In this document: piece after piece, positions 23,295-32,503 of the stretch
Layout of the letters: each line of letters begins with the position of its first letter
Numbering within the stretch: the first letter of the stretch is position 1
The notes under the pieces: generated by a model
Seen by the model: the letters and a program-made list of their open reading frames with translations, nothing else
The model's database searches: none
Told to the model about the DNA's origin: nothing
Program-made: the position numbers and the translations under genes
Assembly: GCA_008973525.1 (NCBI GenBank)
Contig: WACJ01000180.1
Span: 372,001 to 436,000, forward strand
Direction of reading: 5' to 3'
From: Stenopsyche tienmushanensis
Taxonomy: Eukaryota > Arthropoda > Insecta > Trichoptera > Stenopsychidae
Length of the DNA: 64,000 nucleotides

Positions 23295-24472
23295 ATGAAA
23301 ATGAAAAATATTGAAATATTTTTTATGGTATTTTTAGGAACATCATTTTCAATATCCACAGGTAATTTTTATTTGTAAGTTTATAACAAAAAATCTTGTT
23401 CAATTTATTTTTGCCATTATTTATAGAGACATTTGTGCATTCATTTTTTATCTTTAAATGCCAGCGACTCACCGGTGAGTCGCTATATTTTCTCGTAGGA
23501 AAAAATATTTTTTAATACAGGGTGCGGCAGGGAAACTACCTTATTTGAAACGCAACCCCTGAAACGACGGTTATTCTGAGAATATATATATATATATATA
23601 ATATCTCTAAATTCTCTAGCACTTAAAAGGTTATAAATCCTTGTTATCATATGGACACTCGTTGCTCTACATATTTGGTGGTTCTTATGCTCTTGTAACC
23701 CATTTTGTTTTTCCATTTTGCTTATAAATCACGAGCGGATCAACCACGACCCAAGTAAATCCATGCTCTCTTATAGTCACTCGCTGCTTTAAATTATTGG
23801 TAGACTTATCTTCCAAACAAACACAGTTTTATTCATTTTTTTTGAGAATACATTAATTGAATTTAATTCTATCTGAGCAGATAACATAATAAAATAAACA
23901 GAAATTTAATGTAAAACGCTAATAACACTTGTCTTAGCTGATTTCGCAATTCAAATTGAACTAAATCTAATATAGGAAGTTTTACTGTGCTAGCCATCGA
24001 TCTTTACGTGTTTATATAATTTTACACTTTACAGTAAATGCAATAAATTGTTATCAATGCAACAGCAATAACAATTCAGCATGCACTCATCTTGAAGACA
24101 ATGGGGAAATAATCTTTCCTACGCCTTGTCCTTTGATTAATGACAAAGAACCATTTTGTAGAAAAACCTGGCTTTTATGTAAGTAAATGGCTGTACAATG
24201 CAAACACGAGGACACAATATCAATTTGTTGGTTCTAAAATCGATTTTTCTTATATTTCAGTCTCTGATAATGAAAAAAATTGGTATTATAGAACAACCAG
24301 GGAGTGTGGATATACGAAGTATACGAAAAAAGATTGTTATGTCATCTCTACTGACGCCAAAGATGAAAAAGTCTGTCAGTGCTTTGAAGATGGATGCAAT
24401 GGTGGGAATTTAAATTTACCTTCCATTTTACTATTTGGATTGCCAATTATTTTACTGAAGCTGATTAGATAG
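23295..24472 (+). CDS. Ly6/uPAR-domain GPI-anchored protein, type 2 (Ly6-B)
   Basis: Three coding exons: 23295-23361, 24035-24178 and 24261-24472, all with GT-AG introns of phase 1. They encode 140 residues. Exon 1 is a signal peptide (MKMKNIEIFFMVFLGTSFS). The mature part has ten cysteines in Ly6 order: INCYQC, SAC, TPC, FCRK, RECGY, KDCY, VCQC and FEDGCN. The tail, LPSILLFGLPIILLKLIR, fits a GPI-attachment signal. The motif VCQCFEDGCN is shared with the genes at 29175 and 36637 and sets this subfamily apart from the type 1 genes. The protein should be secreted and membrane-tethered; its partner cannot be read from sequence. Intron 1 contains transposon debris and a 22-bp palindrome. A poly(A) signal AATAAA lies at 24551. 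Confidence 0.9.
23463..23484. repeat. 22-bp perfect palindrome in intron 1 of Ly6-B
   Basis: The 20-base core GCGACTCACCGGTGAGTCGC, extended by one A/T pair, is a perfect dyad. It could form a hairpin or mark the end of an element. Confidence 0.9.
23515..23580. repeat. Short repeat shared with 53094-53145
   Basis: TACAGGGTGCGGCAGGGAAA, then CTACCTTATTTGAAA. The matching stretch at 53094 begins TACAGAATGCGGCAGGGAAA. It looks like the end of a dispersed element, possibly Tc1-like, but the partner end was not seen. Confidence 0.45.
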
Positions 24473-24550
24473 TCTTAAAAAATAGTGTTTAAGTCCATGG
24501 ATTATATAAAAAGGCCAAAATGTATATTCAATACGTCCAGTTATTTTTTT

Positions 24551-24556
24551 AATAAA
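24551..24556 (+). terminator. Poly(A) signal of Ly6-B
   Basis: AATAAA, 79 bases after the stop codon of Ly6-B. Confidence 0.6.
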
Positions 24557-25399
24557 TATTTTCTATGTGATTAAGTGAAGAATTTATATACGACGTACTT
24601 TAATGATGATCTATGATTAATCTAATAATAATTTGTTACGTCAATGTTTCACGTACACTATACTAAACATGTTGTTTTCCTATGCAATTATCTTACGCTT
24701 TCAGCTCAAATTTAATTGTTCAAATTGACACGGATTTACACATCTCTTCGGACCGAAACCACTAACTTCTCAAACACCTCTAAATAGAAATAAATTGTAT
24801 ACTAAAATTAGCACTTGAATGGGTTGTAAAATGCATGTCTGTAGGCCTTTAAAATAAATTTAAATTAATTAAATAAAATTTGAAGGATGCTTCAAGCCAG
24901 TTGGATTTATTCTGTAATATCGCGTCCTCATTTACCCCTAAAATTTGTAATTATTGATTTAAATTTGGCAAGTATAAATCGAATTTATCTACAATTTTAT
25001 TAAAAGCTAAATTTTCAATAATTACATTAATAATTATTATATTAATTAAAAATGAGAGCATTTCAATACTGTCCATATCCATAGCAGATTGATGACACCC
25101 GACTTCATTTCTCGACTTATCAATTATCACTAACGCTTGAAAAACCAAGGCTATATTATTTTAGTAGCAATATTTTTTTCGATTTTCGTATCGGAATAAA
25201 AACTGGTTATTTCATGTTTTAGTTGTTATTTGGCTATGGAGTTTAGCAGGTGTGACAAGAAAGTAAAGTAAACTGGTAAGCAATGTGTGATTGTAACATC
25301 TTGCAATGAGTATTTAAATAAGTTTCTCATGTCAATATATTCTCTAAATGAAAATAAACTAAAAAAATCTAAATAAAATATCCATGCCAAAATAATGTA
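24557..25399. other. Non-coding stretch
   Basis: AT-rich intergenic DNA with no recognised content. The 65-codon minus frame at 24951-25148 lacks motifs. Confidence 0.4.
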
Positions 25400-25954
25400 C
25401 GGGGGTAGTCCCAGAAGTACCCACCTTATAGACGATGGTAAAAAGTTTCAAGCTTGAAGACGCTACGTTGTTCAGTATTTATTTAGCAGCCATCAATAGT
25501 GAACGTTCTCAGTGAATTTGTAAACTTGAAAAAAATTGGTCATCGTTATGTGATACAATAATGATTTGAAGATCCCAGTCCAATCAATATCAAAGCCAAA
25601 CTAGATTCTATTCTGGGGGAGTCTGCCCCTTCGCTTCTTCTTAATGTGCCATATCCGAACCATCGAACGTAGGCGATCTCCATAGGAGATTTTACTAGAG
25701 AAAGGATTTAATGTGGTGGTTTATCGTTGCCTTCCACACGGGGCAAAGTAAGGATAGGATTATTTGGAAAGGTAGGAGAGGAAAGGAATCTATGAGAGAG
25801 TAGCGAAATTATCATTATATATAAATTATAATTTAATCTCCGTTGCAAAGACTTTATTAATCGCCTTAGCATTTACTTTTTCAAATCCAGGAAATCAGGG
25901 TAAACCTGGATTGAGACGATCGATCAGAAATATTAATATTTCCAATCTCCCAAA

Positions 25955-26039
25955 GTTGTTGGTACGTTGATTTTTTTTCCACAATCTGGATTTGAACCCG
26001 AACCTTTACAATAAGAGTCCAGGATCTAATCCACTATAC
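25955..26039 (-). repeat. tRNA-derived SINE interrupted by a hAT element
   Basis: On the minus strand, a pol III B box (GGTTCGGGTTCAAATCC, 26004-25988) follows a tRNA-like 5' part (GGTATAGTGGATTAGATCC). The part beyond the hAT insertion continues at 27834-27850. A second copy lies at 53985-54068. No cloverleaf tRNA is formed, so this is a SINE and not a tRNA gene. Confidence 0.6.
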
Positions 26040-27825
26040 CAGGGGTCGGCAACCTGCGGCTCGCGAGCCACATGCGGCTCTTTGGACGTGAAGCTGCGGC
26101 TCTTTAGTTCCATACGCAAATAACGAAATTTTTTACTTGAATAACCATGCAAAACCATCGCTCCCATTGAATTTGTTTGCCCAATTATTTGTTATTGAAG
26201 TACAAGTTAGTGTTGTAAGTAAATTTTAAATTGTTTTAATTTTTTACTTAAATAATAAGTGATTATTCTTTTTTTCCGTGGGAGGGGAATCTTCGCAAGA
26301 TACCCATTCTGGGTAGTGTGAGATTAACTCGTTCCTGCCCACTAAACCCCTCCCTTGTCCTTCTCTGCCCCCTGGTATTGTTTTACACATTGCTTCAGGA
26401 GGTCAGGTAGTCTGGCCTTAAATTGGCCCTATTCTAGTGTTGGAGAGGCGCTCTGCGTCTCTCTCTCTCACTGCCCTCTTTGGCGCTCAGAATGTCTTCT
26501 ACGTAGTTGCGCCAAAGGTTCCAGTTCTTCTTGCTTCCTATCATGCTGTGGACTGACGTTGAGTTTGGCTACCCCGAGTGCTTGTTTCAGTAGTTTTTTC
26601 TGGAGTGCCCAAGCCTCACAGCCAATGATGGTGTGCTCTACGTCGTCGACCTCCGCTTGGCAGTGGTGGCACGTTGCGGATAGTTCTTTGTCAATCCGCT
26701 TCAGGTACGCACCGAAGCATCCGTGCCCAGTGAGCACCTGAGTCAAGCGGTAGGTTGTTTCACCGTGTCCCCCGGCCCTCCACCGACGTATGATCGGGAT
26801 AAGTCAATGAGCCCACCTTCTCTTGCTGAACTGATCCCATCACTGTTGCCAGGCTTCCCTCATTTTCTGGTCATGTTCGTTGCGATTTTTAGGATATTCG
26901 TAGTACAAGGTCCTCTTCTTTGCTTGGAGGTCCAGCGGGGGCATTCCAGCAATCACAAGCACAGCGACACTGTCTCGGAGCTGCCTGGTGGTGAGCTGGT
27001 GACTCGGAGCGCTCCTTGTCGCTGGACCCTAATGAGCTTCTTTCTATTGGTGTCGCGTCTGAGCGTCTCGTGCCATATCGAGGTTCCGTACAAAAGGATC
27101 GAGTGTATTACCTCGTTTATGGTACGTCTTCTGCACGGCTTTGGCATTCCAATGTTGGGCATGAGCCTTCCAAACTTTTGCACCTTCTCTGATGTTTCTT
27201 CCATGTGTTTGCTAAAGGTCAACTTGTTATCCATGAGGATCCCGAGGTATCTCAGCGTTTTGCTGTATTCCACCTCGTGTCCTCCAATAACAAGCTGCTC
27301 GACCCTCGGTCTTCTCCGTCTGCTGCATATCATTGCCTCCGTTTTCTCGGCCGCCAGCTGCAGGCGATTATCCCACATCCACGCTCGAATTCTGGCGAGG
27401 GCTTTGTTGCCCATCGCCTCCACTTCCTATGGATATTGAGCCGTCACCAGTAGCGCGACGTCGTCCGCGAAGGCAATGAGTTTTGCTCCTGCAGGTAGTG
27501 CCATGTTTAGAACACTGTTGTAGAGTACGTCCCAGAGGGTTGGTCCCAGAACGGACCCCTGCGGGACGCCCATCTCCAGTCTTCTCGTCAGGTCCGTTTC
27601 ATTGTGATAGACATATCGGTCTTTGAAATAATCGCTTATGAGGTCGAGTGCATACTGTGGAATTTCATTTTTTTCCTCCAGGGCTCCAACGATTAGCTCC
27701 CAGTTTGCGCTATTGAAAGTGTTTTTTTTTGTTGGCAAGAAATTTTTTTTGTGGCTCTTTAAACACTTTAAAATTTGTAAATTGTAATTTTTGGCTCTTC
27801 CGACTCAAAAGGTTGCCGACCCCTG
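26040..27825. mobile_element. Non-autonomous hAT element with 8-bp target duplication
   Basis: The termini are CAGGGGTCGGCAACCTGCGG on the left and its near complement (AGGTTGCCGACCCCTG) on the right, with GCGGCTC/GGCTCTT motifs just inside both ends. It is flanked by a perfect 8-bp direct repeat, CACTATAC, at 26032-26039 and 27826-27833. Those are textbook hAT features. Of its 1786 bp, all but about 330 is a later R1-type retrotransposon insertion. No hAT transposase is present. Confidence 0.9.
26268..27722 (-). mobile_element. R1-clade non-LTR retrotransposon inside the hAT element, copy 2
   Basis: Read on the minus strand from 27722. First comes FNSANWELIVGALEEKNEIP, then GVPQGSVLGPTLWDVLYNSV and LIAFADDVALLV (reverse transcriptase blocks). 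One in-frame stop follows near 27427, then the thumb and the segment LRYLGILMDNKLTFSKHMEE and RLMPNIGMPKPCRRRTINEV. The zinc-knuckle tail CHHCQAEVDDVEHTIIGCEAW ends the protein near 26460. The 3' end (gaagattcccctcccacgg plus A-run) lies at 26268. The element lacks its endonuclease and the first part of the reverse transcriptase (5' truncation). It is better preserved than the copies at 9460 and 37880. Confidence 0.85.
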
Positions 27826-28728
27826 CACTATACCAACACTTGGTCAATGCTTACAACAGTAAAATATTGGGTGGTAGAGTTCAAACGAGGCCGTACGAGT
27901 TGCCAAGACAAACATCGTAATGTTCGACTAAATCACACTAGAGATAGTGAAGAAAATCTACGAAATGGTATTGGATGACCGTCGACTGTAAGTGCCCCAG
28001 CTAGCAGACATGGTAGGCAATTTAAAAAGTGCTATATATCATATATTGACTGAACATTTGAACATGAGAAAGCTGTGCGCAAGATGGGTGCTGCGTTTGC
28101 TCACAATGGAACAAAAACAGCATCGTGAAGATGTTTCAATCGAGTTCTTGGCGATGTTACACAACAATAAAGCCAAGTTTTTGCATCGAATTATAGCCAT
28201 GGATGAAACATGAGTCCATCACTTCAGAAAGGAGGGAATCGACCCCAAAGAAAACAGTCCATCTGCAGGCAAGATCATGGCGTCAGATTTTTGGGACGTG
28301 CATGTGATATTTTTCATTGATTTTCTACAAAAAAGAAAAGTAACCAATGGCAAGTATTATGCTATGTTTGAGTGATGAAATAATAAAAAAAACGGCCACA
28401 TTTCGCTAAACGAAAGTGCATTAGTTTACACGTCCGTTATACGGTGAATGATTAATCAATGAGTTAAATTCTGAATTGCTTCCTCGTTCATCCTATTCAG
28501 CAAATTTAGCCCCCTCGGATTTTCTTTTTCCATACTTAAAAATATAACTCGGTGTTTGGCGGTTGATGGCTATTTTGAGGAGCTTGACGGTTCTCGCTAT
28601 AAACAGGGTATTAAAGATATTGAACATCGCTGGGAAAATTGTGTCGAGCTGAGAGGAGATTATGTTGAGAAATATATTTTTTCCAAATTTTTGTCTGTTC
28701 GCTATTATCAGATCAAATAATGACGTTG

Positions 28729-29131
28729 ATAAACTACCCCCTTCCAGTCCCACCAAATGCATAGCAAAACTTTTTATGGATGTAGGCCAGGTTTAGCTAC
28801 AATTAAAGATTCTGTAGACCGTTTACGTTGGATATTCTCATAGAGTATCCAACTTTCATCTCCAGTGACAAGTCTCTTCAAAAAAGGTTGTCTATTATGT
28901 CGCTGGAGAAGAAAAACGCATGTTGAAGTTTATTTGAGTCGGTCAGTTCATGAGGAAGCCACACATCTGAACGATTGATGTAGCCCAATTTTGTCAGATG
29001 ATTATGGATGGATGTTTGTAGAATTTCTAACTTGTTAGCTATTTCGCACATAGTATATCGCGGATTTTCTTCAAAAATGGCTATGATTAGATCTGTGTCC
29101 ATTTGCGAAAGAAACTTATGGGACAACCAAA
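28729..29131 (-). mobile_element. Irritans-type mariner, 3'-truncated, left arm of an inverted duplication
   Basis: On the minus strand, the sequence from 29131 (end GGACAACC read outward, TA at 29132-29133) repeats the mariner at 31052-31954 up to about its position 425. The protein frame begins MDTDLIIAIFEENPRYTMCE and runs to WWDWKGVV. It stops at 28729, where the words AAACTACCCCC coincide with the 3' end of the other mariner. The same TA insertion site, 43 bases before the Ly6-C start codon, is used in both copies. Confidence 0.8.
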
Positions 29132-29174
29132 TATATCATCATTTTATTTTTCAGGTATTCCGGAAAGCTGAAAA

Positions 29175-29840
29175 ATGAAAAGCATACACATCGCCGCTTC
29201 ATTGATGCTGGTCATCATCAATCAATCTATAGGTATTTGATATTTATAAATCCATTCAACACAAGCAATCCATAAAACACACGATATTTCATCCTATCAC
29301 CCTGTCACATTTCCTGCCCACTGCATATCAATAATATCACACTTTTGCAATATTAAATCAACGTTTCAGTTATATTAATATTTAAATTCTTCGTCTTAAT
29401 TAGTAAATGGGCTCAATTGCTATCAATGCAACAGTGCAAACAATTCAGCGTGCACTTTGCTGGAAGATCATAACAAGATTATAATTCCAACACAGTGCCA
29501 AGGAGAATATCTTAGGACTGAAACTTTTTGTAGGAAAACAGTTATAAAAGGTATGAATTTAATTTAAATAAAACATGTCATAAAAATTAGTTACATTGAT
29601 GAAATATTATCTGCAGTGCGAGATCTCGAAGGAGAACCTGTCGGCAGGGTGATCAGAAGCTGTGGATTTACACCCCACAAAAATCCCTGTTATAAAAACA
29701 ACAATGGAGGGCATGAAGAAATAGTATGCCAATGCTTCGAGGACGGATGCAACAACTCTTCGATGAAGCTTCCTAGCATAATTGTTCAATTTATACCATT
29801 CATCATATTTGTATTTATGAAACAAAGTCAGAGATTCTGA
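29175..29840 (+). CDS. Ly6/uPAR-domain GPI-anchored protein, type 2 (Ly6-C)
   Basis: Three coding exons, 29175-29232, 29404-29550 and 29617-29840, with phase-1 GT-AG introns, encode 142 residues. Exon 1 is a 19-residue signal peptide (MKSIHIAASLMLVIINQSI). The ten cysteines follow as LNCYQC, SAC, TQC, FCRK, RSCGF, NPCY, VCQC and FEDGCN. A hydrophobic tail (IIVQFIPFIIFVFMK) suits GPI attachment. The N-terminal half (NCYQCNSANNSAC) closely matches Ly6-B, pointing to tandem duplication. A mariner insertion ends 43 bases upstream of the start codon, so promoter or 5'UTR function may be altered. The upstream region plus the first 32 coding bases are copied in inverted orientation at 30978-31051. 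Confidence 0.9.
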
Positions 29841-30714
29841 TTTCTCGATGATTTTCATTTCGCGAGAAATTAGAATTCTCGATTTCATTTTTCAAATTTC
29901 CCGAGAATTTTCAAGAAAATTTGATGAACAAAATAATGCATGTAAAAGAGAAAAGTATTGGATAAAAATATAATTACCTTATCGCACGTTTTTTAAGAAA
30001 TTCGCACTTTTTTTTAAACATATTTTAGTAAAATGATCGTATCAATTAACAGTTTAATGTGTAATTTATAGCGAATCTTCTGCATAGTTTTTTCTATCGA
30101 ATTGCATTTATTATTTAGTGATTCTGCATCAATGGATTGCAGACCGGTGAAGTTAAACAGTTTTTTTTTTAAATGTATTTTCGTTCCATATCGATGGTAC
30201 AAAGAGTAGAGCACAAAACTCAAACGTATCGAACAAACGATAGCCCGAAACTGAGGTCAATATTTTGACGAAACAGTTTCTTTACCACAAAGAAAGTCAC
30301 AAAACTGTTAAAATGTGATCCAGATATATCGACATATATCAAATAAACAAACCTTTTACGTGTCCATAACGAATTTGTAAGTCGAATTTTATATTACTTT
30401 TACCGAGAGATGACGTTATCTAATACGATATCCGCACCAGCGCGGGATTGGTACAAAATGCATAGCATTAAAATGAACCAAGTATTATTATTTGATCACA
30501 AGATTTTTTTTAAATGGAAATGATCCTAACTTAACACTCAGATACCTGCTCCTGTGGATATTTTACTCAGTACTGTATTAGCACGGGCTTGAATATGGCA
30601 CGAAATCTCTCCATTTGTTAGCATGTCACACAAAGTGTCGATATTTTTTCTGGTAATTTTTAAAAAAATGTACTATGTAAAGTTTTTAATAAACGTGCAT
30701 GCAAATGTACATAC

Positions 30715-30900
30715 CAAATTTTGTATATGTGGTTTTTTATGAAAGAAACAGCCATATACCTATTTCTGGGTCCATGCTGACGATGAAGGCAAAGTTGTTT
30801 TACAAGGAGATAAAGAAGTCTTTGTAGCTAGCAAGGGATAATTAAAATGCTTTAAAAATCGTCATGGAATACGTTTAATGACAGTAACAGGTTTTTATTT
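30715..30900 (+). pseudogene. Pogo/Tigger-type transposase fragment (CENP-B HTH)
   Basis: The plus frame reads VVLQGDKEVFVASKG, stop, LKCFKNRHGIRLMTVTG. This matches the second helix-turn-helix of pogo/Tigger and CENP-B-like transposases (F-AS-GWL-+FK-RHGIR). One stop replaces the tryptophan position. Nothing of the DDE domain is visible. Confidence 0.65.
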
Positions 30901-30977
30901 TCTATAACTGCTATAGCCATTGTGTTTATGACGTTAATTTACAAATACTCCTTTATAAAAAGTTCCGGACTACAACA

Positions 30978-31051
30978 TCAATGAAGTGGCGATGTGTATG
31001 CTTTTCATTTTTCAGCTTTCAGGAATACCTGAAAAATAAAATGATGATATA
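30978..31051 (-). repeat. Inverted copy of the Ly6-C upstream region and first codons
   Basis: The minus strand from 31051 to 30978 repeats 29132-29206, including tttcaggtattcc, the start codon and about 32 coding bases, with a handful of changes. The match ends abruptly at 30978. Together with the adjoining mariner this makes inverted arms of roughly 480 bp separated by 1.8 kb. Confidence 0.85.
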
Positions 31052-31954
31052 TTAGGTTGTCCCATAACTTTCTTTCGCAAATGGACACAGATCTAATCAT
31101 AGCCATTTTTGAAGAAAATCCGCGATATACTATGTGCGAAATAGCTAACAAGTTAGAAATTCTACAAACATCCATCCATAATCATCTGACAAAATTGGGC
31201 TACATCAATCGTTCAGATGTGTGGCTTCCTCATGAACTGACTGACTCAAATAAACTTCAGCGTATTTCAACATGCGATCTTCTTCTCCAACGACATAATA
31301 GCCAACTTTTTTTGAAGAGACTTGTCACTAGAGATGAAAGTTGGATACTGTATGAGAATATCCAACATAAACGGTCTCGAACCAAGGGTACATAAGCTTT
31401 AATTGTAGCTAAACCTGGCCTACATCCATAAAAAGTTTTGCTATGCATTTGGTGGGACTGGAAGGGGGTAGTTTATTATGAGCTACTCCAGCAAGTTGAA
31501 ACGATCAATTCAACAAAATATTGTTTCCAACTAAAAAATATAAAGGATACAATTGACAGAAAACGGCCAGAATTAGCGAACAGACGAGGCGTTGTTTTTC
31601 ATCACGATAACAAATCAGAAATAAATTATTATCATTTGATTGAGATATTTTACCTCATCCTCCATATTCTCCGGACATTGCCTTTTCAGATTATTATTTA
31701 TTTCTCTCATTGAAAAATGATTTATGTGGTAAAAGAATTAATTCAAAAAGTGATATAAAAATGTACCTTGATCAATATTTTGCCAAAAAATCTGGGAAAT
31801 TTTGGCAAAAAGGCATTATGAGGCTTCCGGAGAGATGAAAAAAGGTAATAGAACAGAATGGATCATATGTTATTCAATAAATTTTGATGCAATACAAATT
31901 ATTGTTGATTTTTTTCTTAATATGTAAACGAAAGAAACTTATGGAACACCCTAA
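31052..31954 (+). mobile_element. Mariner (irritans-type), internally deleted, with TIRs and TA duplication
   Basis: The element is bounded by TA (31050-31051 and 31955-31956) and inverted ends TTAGGTTGTCCCATAACTTT and, read inward from the right, TTAGGGTGTTCCATAAGTTT. At 903 bp it is shorter than the usual 1.3 kb. The frame begins FLSQMDTDLIIAIFEENPRY with a helix-turn-helix (EIANKLEILQTSIHNHLTKLG). Catalytic landmarks remain: VTRDESWILY (first D), VVFHHDN (second D) and, in another frame, PHPPYSPDIAFSDYY (third D). It ends RLPERWKKVIEQNG. Frameshifts, stops and missing segments make it inactive, though its ends could be mobilised in trans. Confidence 0.9.
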
Positions 31955-31956
31955 TA

Positions 31957-32503
31957 TTTAGCATTCTATGATATACATTTTACAGAATGATTTTTTATAC
32001 ATTAAATCCGTTTTTAAAATTAATAGAAAATACACATTTTTCAGAGTCATTTTATTTTTGAAAATATTTGAAAATTGAACGTTATATAAAGATTTGAAAA
32101 ATTTCTCAATATCAATTCCGTTTTATGATCTTCAGGCTGCAAAATGATTATGCAAAAATACAATTAATATTTTATTAAAAAAATTCAATTTTTTCCGCGG
32201 AATAAAACTGCGTATATTCAATATTTATGTTAAATTATGCACTAGCCTTTGACATTCTATTTCTGCTTATTGAGCAATTCAGACTTAATTTTGATTAATA
32301 ATGTATAAATCTATTGTATTCAAATATGTAGAAAAAATTATAATGCATTTTATACTCCTATTATTGTTAAACTGCAGTTGTTTTTTTTTTATAATTTTAA
32401 TATAATAATATCTTTTTAAGTCATATCGTATCTTAGGACTTTAAGGGTTAATACAGGGCTTCCAACCATTATTTTTTTTTAAATTTCGGTTTTCATTCCG
32501 GAT
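31957..32503. other. Non-coding AT-rich stretch
   Basis: Only homopolymer-rich AT DNA, ending with the left 12-bp target duplication (TTCATTCCGGAT, 32492-32503) of the Jockey element. Confidence 0.5.

Larger units (their letters stand above)
25400..28730 (+). mobile_element. Mariner element split by a 2.2-kb nested insertion
   Basis: The 5' end CGGGGGTAGTCCCAGAAGTA starts at 25400 after a TA. The frame then reads NINIKAKLDSILGESAPS up to about 25632. The transposase resumes at about 27856 with KYWVVEFKRGRTSCQDKH, then LTEHLNMRKLCARWVLRLLT, AMDET and, near the 3' end, YFEELDGSRYKQGIKDIEHR with CVELRGDYVEK. These are standard mariner (DD34D) blocks. The two halves join in protein order, so everything between 25633 and 27855 is a later insertion. 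Many stops and frameshifts show it is dead. Its 3' end runs into the mariner fragment at 28729. Confidence 0.8.

Noticed and set aside
23580..23602. TA microsatellite as a regulatory element
   Set aside because: Simple dinucleotide repeat in an intron with no other signal; similar runs occur at 5276, 16360, 45040 and 49136.
25985..26040. Possible minus-strand tRNA gene
   Set aside because: Only the B box is well preserved; a related damaged copy at 53985 shows it is a SINE.
26355..27453. Long plus-strand frames (128 and 238 codons)
   Set aside because: They are antisense to the R1-type reverse transcriptase on the minus strand, whose motifs (FADD, GVPQGSVLGP) decide the coding strand.
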